The position numbers were made by a program, and so were the translations under genes. DNA of 64,000 bases from RPQJ01 sp963762315. Its GTDB lineage: Bacteria; Pseudomonadota; Gammaproteobacteria; Steroidobacterales; Steroidobacteraceae. Positions 55,250 to 63,563 of the stretch are shown here, in pieces. The notes beneath the pieces are model-generated. The model made no database searches. It was not told where the DNA came from and was given only the letters and a program-made list of their open reading frames with translations. Location: NCBI GenBank assembly GCA_963762315.1, contig CAVXKO010000005.1:372001-436000 (forward strand), given 5' to 3'. Every line of letters begins with the position of its first letter. The stretch's first letter is position 1.

Positions 55250-55987
55250 ATGATGAAGAAGCCGCTCCTGCTGATCGTGCTGACCATGTTCGGCGCAGGT
55301 TCCTTGCAAGCAGCGGATCCGGCGCCCGCCGCGAGTCCTGCGATAAAGCCCGGCGTCTTCTGCGACACGCAGCAATCGAAAGACTGCCAGGCCGCCGTGA
55401 CGCCGCAGCAGGTGCTCGAGCGCTTCAAGAAGGGCAACGAGCGGTTCGCGAACGGGCACGGCACGCATCGGAATTACTCGCAGCAGGTCCAGGCCACGGC
55501 TGCCGGCCAGTATCCGCTCGCTACGGTCCTGTCGTGCATCGACTCGCGCGCGCCGGCCGAAATCCTGTTCGATCAGGGCATCGGCGATCTCTTCAATGCG
55601 CGGGTCGCCGGCAACATCGTCAACGAGGACATCCTGGGCAGCCTCGAGTTCGCTTCGAAGGTCGCGGGCTCGAAGCTGATCATCGTGCTGGGCCACACGA
55701 GTTGCGGTGCCATCAAGGGGGCCTGCGACAACGTGAAGCTCGGCAACCTCACCGGACTGCTCGCCAGGATCATGCCTGCGGTGGCAGCTGTTCCCGACGA
55801 CGGCACGGATCGGACTTCCAGGAACTACGGATTCGTCGAGAAGGTTGCCGACCGGAACGTGCACATCACGGTGCAGCAGATTCGCGAGCAGAGCCCGATC
55901 CTCAAGGAAATGGAGGACAAGGGCGAGATCATGATCGTCGGCGCCATGTACGACGTGAAGAGCGGCAAAGTCGCCTGGTACGACTGA
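55250..55987 (+). CDS. Exported beta-carbonic anhydrase
   Basis: Zinc enzyme interconverting CO2 and bicarbonate. The ATG at 55250 gives 245 residues and a signal peptide (KKPLLLIVLTMFGAGSLQAA), so it acts in the periplasm. Zinc ligands and catalytic dyad: Cys96 and Asp98-Arg100 in CIDSRAPAE, and His149 and Cys152 in LGHTSCGAIKGAC. Other beta-class features: QGIGDLFNARVAGN and SLEFA. 42 nt before the MscS gene. Confidence 0.94.
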   Translation: MMKKPLLLIVLTMFGAGSLQAADPAPAASPAIKPGVFCDTQQSKDCQAAVTPQQVLERFKKGNERFANGHGTHRNYSQQVQATAAGQYPLATVLSCIDSRAPAEILFDQGIGDLFNARVAGNIVNEDILGSLEFASKVAGSKLIIVLGHTSCGAIKGACDNVKLGNLTGLLARIMPAVAAVPDDGTDRTSRNYGFVEKVADRNVHITVQQIREQSPILKEMEDKGEIMIVGAMYDVKSGKVAWYD

Positions 55988-56029
55988 AGGCGCGAGAACA
56001 ATCCCACGACCCGACGAGGAGACCTAATC

Positions 56030-56836
56030 TTGGACATGCAGGCCATCCACCAATTCCTGACCACGACGGCGATCGATCTCGGCATCAAGATCCTGGCGGC
56101 GATCGCCTTCTGGTTCATCGGCCGGTGGCTCATCCACCGCGTGATCGACGTGATGCGTGCCGCGCTCAACCGCAACAACATCGATCCGACCCTGATCAAG
56201 TACCTCGGCTCGATCGTCGCCGTCGCGCTGAACATCACTCTGGTCCTCGGCATCCTCGGTTACTTCGGGATCCAGACGACCTCGTTCGCCGCGCTGCTTG
56301 CCGGCGCGGGCGTCGCCATCGGCGCCGCCTGGAGCGGCATGCTCGGCAATTTCGCGGCCGGAGCATTCATGCTGATCCTGCGCCCGTTCAAGGTGGGCGA
56401 TTTCGTCAGCATCGGCGGCATCACCGGCACCGTTCACGAGCTCGGGCTGTTCGGCACGACGATCGTCACGCCGGACAACGTCATGACCCTGGTCGGCAAC
56501 AGCAAGGTCTTCGGCGACACCGTGCAGAATTTCACGGCGCTGCCGCACCGTCGCGTCGAGCGCACGGCGCAGCTTGCGGGCGGCGTGGATCCCATCGACG
56601 CGATCGCGCGCTTCCGTGCTGCGGTCGCGAAGATTCCGAACGTGGCGACGAACCCCGCCCCCGAGGTCAACCTGCTCGACATGAACCTCGTCGGTCCGGT
56701 GATCTCGGTGCGGCCGTACACGGCGAACGAGCACTACTGGCAGGTCTACTTCGACACCAACGAGGCGATCGTGCGCGTATGCCGCGATGCCGGCTGGCCC
56801 GCGCCGACGCCGACGCAGATCATCCGCCAGGGCTGA
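56030..56836 (+). CDS. Small mechanosensitive channel, MscS family
   Basis: 268 residues; opens under membrane tension to release solutes. Three membrane helices at residues 15-110, the third pore-lining with the Gly/Ala pattern (AALLAGAGVAIGAAWSGMLG) of MscS TM3, then the beta domain (RPFKVGDFVSIGGITGTVHE) and C-terminal domain. Comparable to E. coli MscS (286 residues). An intrinsic terminator follows. Confidence 0.94.
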   Translation: MDMQAIHQFLTTTAIDLGIKILAAIAFWFIGRWLIHRVIDVMRAALNRNNIDPTLIKYLGSIVAVALNITLVLGILGYFGIQTTSFAALLAGAGVAIGAAWSGMLGNFAAGAFMLILRPFKVGDFVSIGGITGTVHELGLFGTTIVTPDNVMTLVGNSKVFGDTVQNFTALPHRRVERTAQLAGGVDPIDAIARFRAAVAKIPNVATNPAPEVNLLDMNLVGPVISVRPYTANEHYWQVYFDTNEAIVRVCRDAGWPAPTPTQIIRQG

Positions 56837-56847
56837 ACCAAGAACGG

Positions 56848-56885
56848 AAACGCCCGGAGGGCCGACGAGGCTCTCCGGGCGTTTT
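56848..56885 (+). terminator. Intrinsic terminator after the MscS gene
   Basis: AAACGCCCGGAG and CTCCGGGCGTTT form a perfect 12-bp stem with a 13-nt loop, ending in TTTT. Placed 12 bp after the stop; could also serve the convergent gene. Confidence 0.85.
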
Positions 56886-56925
56886 GCTTATCGGCGCAGT
56901 TGCGGGCCGGCGCGGCCCGGCCTCG

Positions 56926-57373
56926 TCAGTCGTGGTGGATGCTGACCTTGACGCCCTTCACCGTGTTGCTCACGAGCACCAGCGAATACTCCTTGCCGCC
57001 GCTGCCCTCGATGATGACGTTCTCGCCGTCTTCCATCTCGATGCTGTAGCCCTTGGTCCCGAGCTGCTCCTTGAAGGCAGCCTTGATCGGCGCCGGCGAC
57101 GTCGTTCTCGTTCGTGCCTTTCTTGACCTGCGCCGTGATGTCCGTGGTCTGTCGGGTCTTCTTCGTCACGACCTGGAAGACGATCTGGCCGTCCGAGTCG
57201 GCATCGTGATTCACGTTGATGCGGTAGTCGTCCGTATAGCTCAGCTTCTTGGCCGGAGCGGCAGGGGCGGCGGCCGGCGCTGCGGCGGCCTCGGGCGCGG
57301 TCGTCGCCTGCGCGAAAGCCAGGGTCGACGACAGGAGGGCTACGCCAGCCAGCATCAAGCGAAAAGTCTTCAT
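56926..57373 (-). CDS. Small exported protein of unknown function, frame interrupted
   Basis: About 148 residues if read across a one-base break. Signal peptide MKTFRLMLAGVALLSSTLAF, an Ala/Pro-rich spacer, then LSYTDDYRINVNHDADSDGQ and IVFQVVTKKTRQTTDIT. Near 57089 the direct frame goes into Arg/Gln-rich sequence. Skipping one base gives GAIKAAFKEQLGTKGYSIEM and then EYSLVLVSNTVKGVKVSIHH ending at TGA 56926-56928. No family recognised. Single gene convergent with mscS. Confidence 0.68.
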
Positions 57374-57455
57374 TGCCGGTCCTTTGTGGTTCGGGGGTCG
57401 GGGAGACCGAGTCTAGTGGAAGGCCTGCGCGTCGAGAAGGCTCGGCGCCGCCCGC

Positions 57456-58154
57456 TCAGAGCAACGTGCGTTGAGGCGGTAAGTCGCGCAGGGAGCCGAA
57501 GACTTCCAGCGCGGCCAACGCGTCTGCCGAGGTCAGCCAGCGCAGGTTGCGCGTGGCGGGCGCCATGCAGTGCATCTGGAGGGCGTCCCGGTCGAGGCTG
57601 CCGAGGCCGCGGTACCGCATCGCCTTGAACTCTGGACGCCCGCGATTCCGCAGCGCGGCACAGATGGACTGGAACTGGGCATCGCTGAAGGCCAGGACCG
57701 GAGCGGTGTCGCCTTCGCATAGGATTTCCCCCATCGGCGCGTGCACGACCCCCAGGCGCCCCGCATCGAGCAACGGTTGCATCCAGCGGTAGAAGAACAT
57801 CAGCAGCAGCGCGCCGCAGTGGATGCCGTCGGCGTCCGGATCCGTGAGCAGGACGACACGATCGTAGCGAAGCTTTCCGGGATCGAACGCGTCGCCCCAT
57901 CCGGTGCCGAGGCTCTCCGTCAGGGCCCGGTAAAACGGATCCCCAGCGACTTTGCGATCGGGGGCGCGCACCGCATTGAGTGGCTTGCCCTGCATCGGGA
58001 GCACGGCCTGGCACCTGGCATCGCGCGCCTGTGTCGCTGCGATCGACGCGGAGTCGCCTTCCACGATGAACAGTTCCGCACCGGAGCCCGGTCCATGGAC
58101 ATCGCAGTCCGCGAGCTTGAGGACTCTCGACCGTCCTTTTGAATAGGAAATCAA
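57456..58154 (-). CDS. TOPRIM-only relative of GyrB/ParE (no ATPase domain)
   Basis: 232 residues corresponding only to the C-terminal third of type IIA topoisomerase B subunits. TOPRIM motifs: ELFIVEGDSA with Glu32, LPMQGKPLNAV, and LLTDPDADGIHCGALLLMFF with Asp105, Asp107 and Asp109, so all the metal-binding acids are kept. The usual GGSAKQGR loop is replaced (SIAATQARD). A C-terminal piece matching the gyrase B end follows (FKAMRYRGLGSLDRDALQMH). There is no GHKL ATPase or transducer domain, and full-length gyrB is intact elsewhere. The start is a TTG at 58154 with no clear ribosome site; an in-frame stop lies about 50 bp upstream, so it is not the tail of a longer gene in this frame. Function unknown. 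Confidence 0.72.
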   Translation of the reverse strand: MISYSKGRSRVLKLADCDVHGPGSGAELFIVEGDSASIAATQARDARCQAVLPMQGKPLNAVRAPDRKVAGDPFYRALTESLGTGWGDAFDPGKLRYDRVVLLTDPDADGIHCGALLLMFFYRWMQPLLDAGRLGVVHAPMGEILCEGDTAPVLAFSDAQFQSICAALRNRGRPEFKAMRYRGLGSLDRDALQMHCMAPATRNLRWLTSADALAALEVFGSLRDLPPQRTLL

Positions 58155-58263
58155 AACTGAACAATCGCGCGATTTGATATTAATCTGGTGTGGAACAATT
58201 CAGTAAAATTGATCTCACGCCCAGCTCTGACGAAGCCATTCCCGGCTTCGACGCCCGCGCGGG
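58155..58263. other. AT-rich intergenic island with a 12-bp palindrome
   Basis: Upstream of the TOPRIM gene. AATCGCGCGATT (58163-58174) is a perfect palindrome, flanked by ATCAAA (58150-58155) and TTTGAT (58173-58178). Possible promoter or operator; the AT-richness contrasts with surrounding DNA. Confidence 0.5.
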
Positions 58264-58998
58264 TCAGCGTGGCTGTCCGCCCGGCTGCGCGACGATCTCG
58301 GCCACCTTTGCCTCGATCCACTGCTGGGCCTGCTCGTTCACCTCACGGGCCGTGCGGCCTCGGGTCTCGATCGGCGGACCGATGACGACCCGGATCACGC
58401 CGGCCTTCTTGAGCATGCTGTGCCGGCGCCAGAAATACCCCGAGTTGTGCGCGATCGGCACAATGGGTGCGCCGGTCTCTGTCGCGAGCAATGCGCCGCT
58501 GATGCCGTACTTGCGCGTCTGCCCGGGCGCCACGCGCGTGCCTTCCGGATACACCACGATGCCCATGCCGGCCTTCAGCCGTTCGCGTCCCTGGCTCACC
58601 ACCTGGTTGACGGCCGAGTGCCCGGCGCGCCGATTGATCGCGATCGGCTTGTAGGTCGCCACGGCCCAACCGACGATCGGGATCCAGGTGACCTCCCGCT
58701 TCAGCAGCCATGCGGCCGGCGGCACGACGAACATCTGCGCGAACGTGTCCCAGGTCGACGAGTGCTTCCAGAGTGAGACGAACGGCTCCTGCGGGAGGTT
58801 CTCCCGGCCTTCGACGGTGTAGGTCAATCCACAGACCACCCCCGCCAGCCAGGTCAGGAACAGCCCCCACGCGCGCGGGATGACGTAGCGCTGCTCGATC
58901 GAAAGCGGCATCAGCGCCGAGACTAAAACGATCACCCCGAACACCGCGGTGGTCGCTACGAACAGGACGAAGTAGACGAGCGACCGGACGTACTGCAT
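58264..58998 (-). CDS. 1-acyl-sn-glycerol-3-phosphate acyltransferase (PlsC family)
   Basis: Lysophosphatidic acid acyltransferase of phospholipid synthesis. The ATG at 58998 (MQYVRSLVYFVLFVATTAVF) gives 244 residues with an N-terminal membrane helix. Catalytic HX4D is KHSSTWDT (His79, Asp84); the substrate motif YPEGTR is at 150-155, and INRRAG and VPIAHNSGYF also fit. It starts 10 nt after the glyS stop; in many gammaproteobacteria gmhB stands between these two, but it is absent here. Confidence 0.93.
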   Translation of the reverse strand: MQYVRSLVYFVLFVATTAVFGVIVLVSALMPLSIEQRYVIPRAWGLFLTWLAGVVCGLTYTVEGRENLPQEPFVSLWKHSSTWDTFAQMFVVPPAAWLLKREVTWIPIVGWAVATYKPIAINRRAGHSAVNQVVSQGRERLKAGMGIVVYPEGTRVAPGQTRKYGISGALLATETGAPIVPIAHNSGYFWRRHSMLKKAGVIRVVIGPPIETRGRTAREVNEQAQQWIEAKVAEIVAQPGGQPR

Positions 58999-59008
58999 CC
59001 GTGAGCCC

Positions 59009-61139
59009 TCAGCCCGGCAAGCGGGAGAGATCCGCAACGTGCATGAAGAGGCCCTGCATGCGCTTCAGCAACGCGAGGCGATTGCGCCGGAGCGCCGGAT
59101 CCTCGGCCATCACCATGACGGAATCGAAAAAGTCGTCGACGGCCGGGCGGAGAGCCGACAGTTGCCGCAGCGCGCTCGTGTAATCGCGCGCCGCAAACCG
59201 CGGTTCCACCTGCTTCGCCATGGCGGCCACCTGCTCGCCCAGCACCTGCTCGGCCGGGTCGCGCAGCAGGGACGCGTCCACGTGATCGCCGACTGGTTCC
59301 GTCGCCTTGCGCAGGATGTTGGCGATGCGCTTGTTGGCGGCCGCGAGGCTGGCGGCATCGGGCAAGCTCAGGAACTGGCCCAGCGCGCGCAGGCGTGAAT
59401 CGAAGTCGAGCGGCGAGCCGGGCCGCGTGGCCAGCACCGCGTCGAACATCTCGGCCGTGACGCCGAAGCCCGGGTTGCCCTCGAGGTAATAGGCGCGCAG
59501 GCGATCGAAGATGTAGTCGTAGACCTCGAGGTGCAGCTTGCCCGCGTCGAATGCCGCGGCTGGCTGGCTGCGCTCGGACGCGACGCGAGCGATGTCCGCG
59601 CCGGCCCGATCCACGGCATGCGCGATCAGGGCTGCGCAAATCGAGGTCGAGGCGCCGCTCGATGGCGATGCGCAGCAGGCCGAGCGCGGCGCGGCGCAGG
59701 CCGAACGGATCGCGCGTGCCGGAGGGCTTCTGGCCGATCGCGAAAATGCCCGCGATCGTGTCGAGCTTGTCCGCCACGGAAACCGCCATGCCCGTGCGGG
59801 TCGCCGGCAGTGCGTCGCCGGCGAAGCGTGGCAAGTACTGTTCGCGCTGTGCTTCGCAGACGTCCGGCGTTTCGCCGTCGTGATGCGCGTAATAGCGACC
59901 CATCAGGCCCTGCAGCTCGGGGAACTCGCCCACCATCGTGGTGAGCAGGTCGCACTTCGAGAGCTGTGCGCCGCGGTCGGCCAGCGCCGTGTCGCCGCCG
60001 ATCGCCTGGGCGATCTGCGAAGCCAGCGCACGCACGCGCTGCGTCTTGTCGTGCAGGGAACCGAGCTGCGCCTGGAACGTCACCTTGCGCAGTGCTTCGA
60101 AACGATCCTCGAGACGCTGCTTGCGGTCCGTGGACCAGAAGAATGCGGCATCCGACAGGCGAGGGCGCACCACGCGCTCGTTGCCGGCAATCACCTGCGT
60201 CGGATCGGAGCTCTCGATGTTCGAGACCGTGACGAACCAGGGCATCAGCGTGCCGTCCCCGTCGCGGACCGGGAAGTAACGCTGGTGTTCCTGCATCGTC
60301 GCGATCAGAACCTCGGGCGGCAGCTCGAGGTACTTCACGTCGAAGCGGCCGGCGAGAGGCACCGGCCACTCGACGAGGGCCGTCACTTCGTCGAGCAGGG
60401 CGTCCTCGATGACGGCGTGTCCGCCGAGCCGCTCCGCGGCCGCAGCCACGCCCTGGCGGATGGTCTCGCGCCGCTGGTGGATGTCCACCAGGACCTTGCC
60501 GCGCTGGTGCAGGGTCTTCACATACGCCGACGGGTTGCCGATGCGCAGCGCCTTCGGCGCCATGAAGCGGTGGCCGTAGGTGACATCGCCGGCGGATACG
60601 TCGAGGATCGACGCGTCGACGATCTCCTTGCCGAACAGCATCAGCACCCAGTGCACGGGGCGCACGAACTGCGCGTCGCCGTCGCCCCAGCGCATGCGCT
60701 TGGCGATCGGCAGCGCGTCGAGCGAGGTCTGCACGATCCCAGGCAGCAACGCCAGCGTGTGCGCGCCCGCTTCGGTGCCGCGAAACACCATCCACGCGCC
60801 CTTCGGGGTCTCGAGCTTCTCGAGGGCGTCCACCTCGACTCCGCAGGTCTTGGCAAACGCAGCTGCCGCCTGCGTGGGCGCGCCCTGCGCGTCGAACGCC
60901 GCCTTGAGCGGCGGGCCGCGCTTTTCGATCGGGCGGTCCGGCTGCTGCTCGATCAGCTTGCGCACGCGCACCGCCAGACGGCGCGGCGTGGCGAAATGCT
61001 CGACGCCTTTGTGCGTCAGCCCCGCGCCGGCGAGTCCCTTCGCGATGCCGTCCGCAAACGCGGCGGCCAGCGTGAGTAGCGATTTCGGTGGCAGCTCTTC
61101 GGTGCCGATCTCGACCAGGAAATCGCGTGAGGCGCTCAT
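59009..61139 (-). CDS. glyS: Glycyl-tRNA synthetase beta subunit, frame interrupted
   Basis: Beta subunit of the alpha2beta2 glycyl-tRNA synthetase, about 710 residues including the tRNA-binding region. Starts MSASRDFLVEIGTEELPPKS. The reading is good to LLRIAIERRLDLDLRS, then a G run at 59629-59631 carries an apparent extra base. Skipping it gives LIAHAVDRAGADIARVASER and the normal HD/anticodon-like C-terminus ending FMHVADLSRLPG at TGA 59009-59011. Without correction the protein runs on to 58956 in the wrong frame. The gene is essential where glyQS is the only glycyl-tRNA synthetase, so a sequence error is the simplest reading. Confidence 0.93.
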
Positions 61140-62113
61140 TCCGCACCTCCGGAGAAATTGGGGACATTCTCGGTTTTCTCGAAAACCGAGAATGTCCCCA
61201 ATTTCTTCTCTTTCACCATAGGGAAACCCAGGGCCTCACGGCTCGCGTAGTACGCCTCGGCGACGCCGCGCGCGAGTGTGCGCACCCGCAGGATGTAGCG
61301 CTGGCGCTCGGTCACCGAGATCGCCTTGCGCGCATCGAGCAGGTTGAACGTGTGCGAGGTCTTGAGCATGCGCTCGTAGGCCGGCAGGGCCAGCTTCGCC
61401 TCGAGCATGCGCGAGCACTCTTTCTCATGCGCGTCGAACTGGCGGAACAACTCGTCCACATCGGCCAGCTCGAAGTTGTACTTCGACTGCTCCACTTCGT
61501 TCTGGTGGTAGACGTCGCCGTAGGTGACGCGCCCGAGCGGTCCGTCGGTCCACACGAGGTCGAACACGCTCTCGACGCCCTGCAGGTACATCGCGAGGCG
61601 CTCGAGGCCGTAGGTGATCTCGCCCATCACCGGCCGGCAGTCGAGCCCGCCCACCTGCTGGAAGTAGGTGAACTGCGTGACTTCCATGCCGTTCAGCCAG
61701 ATCTCCCAGCCGAGGCCCCAGGCGCCGAGCGTCGGCGATTCCCAGTTGTCCTCGACCAGGCGGATGTCGTGCACCAGCGGATCGATGCCCACGGCCCGCA
61801 GCGAGCCGAGGTACAGCTCGATGAAATCGGGCGGCGACGGCTTGATGACCACCTGGTACTGGTAGTAGTGCTGCAGGCGGAACGGGTTGTCCCCGTAGCG
61901 GCCATCGGTCGGCCGGCGCGAAGGCTGGACGTACGCGGCGCTCCACGGCTCCGGGCCCACTGCGCGCAGGAAGGTGGCGGTGTGGAACGTGCCGGCGCCG
62001 ACCTCCATGTCGTACGGCTGCAGGATCACGCAGCCGCGGTCGGCCCAGTAGCGCTGCAGGGTCAGGATCAGGTCCTGGAAGGTGCGGGGCGGGGAAGAGA
62101 CGGGCTTGGCCAT
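61136..62113 (-). CDS. glyQ: Glycyl-tRNA synthetase alpha subunit with palindrome-encoded C-terminus
   Basis: Catalytic alpha subunit, 325 residues from the ATG at 62113 (MAKPVSSPPRTFQDLILTLQ). Family motifs: LQRYWADRGCVILQPYDMEVGA region, QPSRRPTDGRYGDNPFR, and LGAWGLGWEIWLNGMEVTQF. The normal end is near GFPMVKEKK; here the last about 18 residues (LGTFSVFEKTENVPNFSGG) are translated from a 52-bp GGGGACATTC palindrome inserted at the 3' end. The stop overlaps the glyS start (ATGA). GlyS and GlyQ are predicted to be coupled, and the hairpin would lie just ahead of the glyS ribosome site. Confidence 0.95.
   Translation of the reverse strand: MAKPVSSPPRTFQDLILTLQRYWADRGCVILQPYDMEVGAGTFHTATFLRAVGPEPWSAAYVQPSRRPTDGRYGDNPFRLQHYYQYQVVIKPSPPDFIELYLGSLRAVGIDPLVHDIRLVEDNWESPTLGAWGLGWEIWLNGMEVTQFTYFQQVGGLDCRPVMGEITYGLERLAMYLQGVESVFDLVWTDGPLGRVTYGDVYHQNEVEQSKYNFELADVDELFRQFDAHEKECSRMLEAKLALPAYERMLKTSHTFNLLDARKAISVTERQRYILRVRTLARGVAEAYYASREALGFPMVKEKKLGTFSVFEKTENVPNFSGGAE
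61154..61205. repeat. GGGGACATTC palindrome inside the 3' end of glyQ
   Basis: A 25-bp perfect inverted repeat with a 2-nt centre: GAAATTGGGGACATTCTCGG at the left outer part, its complement on the right ending 61205. Same core as 8387, 11490 and 45574. It ends 15 nt upstream of the glyS start on the minus strand. Confidence 0.92.
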
Positions 62114-62264
62114 CGGGGGTCCGCGATCGGTGCGCTGCAAGGGCGCGAAGTATAGCGAACGGGCCGCTGGATCCGTGGTCGGTTCGGGCCAGTGACCGGT
62201 GTTGCCGGAGCGCCGGAATGCCATGCGGCGCTCGGCGTGGCAGGATCGGCTCCGGAGGATCCCC

Positions 62265-62678
62265 ATGACCGACGCCCGTGATCCCATCGACCGATTTCTG
62301 GATTCGCCCGCCTTCGGGGTGGTCGGCGCCTCGCCGCGCCGTTACAAGTACGGCAACAAGGTGTTGCGGTGCTATCAGCAGAACAAGCGCCTCGCGATTC
62401 CGGTGAACCCTCGCGAGTCTGTCATCGAGGGCGCAGCCTGTGTCGCCAGCGTGACGAGCCTGCCCGACGACGTGAAGAGCATCTCCGTGATCACGCCGCC
62501 GGTGGTCACCGAAAGGGTAGTCGAGGAGGCGGTCCGCAAGGGCATTGAGAACGTCTGGATGCAGCCCGGCGCGGAGAGTGATCTGGCGATCGAAACGTGC
62601 CGCCGCGCCGGCATCAACGTCATCGCCGACGGGGCCTGCGTGCTGGTGGTGCTTGGCTATCGAGAGCGGGTCGGTTGA
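62265..62678 (+). CDS. CoA-binding protein (YccU type)
   Basis: 137-residue Rossmann-fold CoA-binding domain protein; function not established. The ATG at 62265 follows GGAGGA and starts MTDARDPIDRFLDSPAFGVV, with the nucleotide loop GASPRRYKYGNKVLR. Family segments PVNPRESVIEG, SVITPPVVTERVVEEAVRKG and VWMQPGAESD are present. Transcribed away from glyQ, which has its own promoter in the 151-bp gap. Confidence 0.9.
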   Translation: MTDARDPIDRFLDSPAFGVVGASPRRYKYGNKVLRCYQQNKRLAIPVNPRESVIEGAACVASVTSLPDDVKSISVITPPVVTERVVEEAVRKGIENVWMQPGAESDLAIETCRRAGINVIADGACVLVVLGYRERVG

Positions 62679-62725
62679 GCTGGGGCGGCGCGAAGCGACT
62701 ATTCAACAAAATAAGTAAGTTAGCT

Positions 62726-62786
62726 CGATGATCATCGTAGATAGCGCTGTAATATAAAAATAAATTATACAAACAGAAAGCGCTAT
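62726..62786. repeat. AT-rich intergenic region with two palindromes
   Basis: CGATGATCATCG (62726-62737) is a perfect 12-bp palindrome. ATAGCGCT (62741-62748) pairs with AGCGCTAT (62779-62786) across a 30-bp AT-rich loop. Lies between the convergent CoA-binding and RDD genes; may terminate both. Confidence 0.55.
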
Positions 62787-62806
62787 GGAGGCCGGATGGC
62801 GGGCGA

Positions 62807-63316
62807 TCAACCGGCTCCAGCGGGCCGTTTCTTGGGATCGCGAATGACGACAGTGCCGGCCAGCTTGTCGTGGAAGCCCTGCTTGCGCTTGTCCCAGGCG
62901 ACCCAGAAGAAGCCGAGGCCCAGCGTGAAGATCGAAACGTAGTAGCCGAGGTACCGGCCGATCATCTGGCCGGTCGTCGGCTTGCCGAAAGTGGCGGCGT
63001 CGACGATACGGGCGTGCACCAGCATTTTGCCGGGCGTCGCCTGCCGCGCAATCCAGAACGCAATGACGGCGAGGGCTGGCAGCACCCACGTGACCAACGC
63101 GTCGACCGGCCCCTTCGGCGTCATGGAGTCGAGCAGCGCGGAAGTGAGCGCCTCGGCCGACCCACCCGACAGCCCGAGGTCGATCGCCTCCTCGTGGCCG
63201 TAGATCGACGAGAGGATGGGTTGCAGGATGACCGCGCTCAGCACGGTGTCGATCAGCGTGGCCACGGTGCGCGACCAGAACCCGACGTACTCGACGTTGC
63301 CAGCCTGCTCGGTCAC
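62807..63316 (-). CDS. RDD-family membrane protein
   Basis: 169 residues with three or four membrane helices. The RDD pattern is visible in FWSRTVATLIDTVLSAVILQ (conserved Arg and Asp), KMLVHARIVDAATFGKPTTG and MIGRYLGYYVSIFTLGLGFF, ending with DKRKQGFHDKLAGTVVI. Some members are transporters or antiporters; the role here is unknown. 12 nt after the small membrane protein on the same strand. Confidence 0.85.
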   Translation of the reverse strand: MTEQAGNVEYVGFWSRTVATLIDTVLSAVILQPILSSIYGHEEAIDLGLSGGSAEALTSALLDSMTPKGPVDALVTWVLPALAVIAFWIARQATPGKMLVHARIVDAATFGKPTTGQMIGRYLGYYVSIFTLGLGFFWVAWDKRKQGFHDKLAGTVVIRDPKKRPAGAG

Positions 63317-63328
63317 GAAACCTCCGGT

Positions 63329-63535
63329 CTATTCGCGGAACCAGTACATCGCGGCGCACAGGCTGATGCCGGCAAGGTACAGCAGGGTCGTATCGGGAAT
63401 CAGGAACGTGATGCCTACCAGCCCCGCGCCGAACAGCATGGGCGACCATTTCGCCTGCTTCTTGCCGTACAGGAACGCCCCAACCCCGATCGAGCTGAAG
63501 AGAATCCCTGCAAGCAGGACGCTGGGCTCGGGCAT
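63329..63535 (-). CDS. Small two-helix membrane protein
   Basis: 68 residues, MPEPSVLLAGILFSSIGVGA then AKWSPMLFGAGLVGITFLIP, two membrane helices and a short C-terminal third segment (LYLAGISLCAAMYWF). Family not recognised by eye. Lies between the quinone oxidoreductase and RDD genes, likely one operon. Confidence 0.7.
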   Translation of the reverse strand: MPEPSVLLAGILFSSIGVGAFLYGKKQAKWSPMLFGAGLVGITFLIPDTTLLYLAGISLCAAMYWFRE

Positions 63536-63563
63536 GTGCGGTTCCTGGGTGCGAATGAAAGGA

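Noticed and set aside
58956..59640. C-terminal part of the direct glyS reading down to 58956
   Set aside because: Arg/Gly-rich out-of-frame sequence overlapping plsC; the conserved GlyS C-terminus lies in another frame and ends at 59009.
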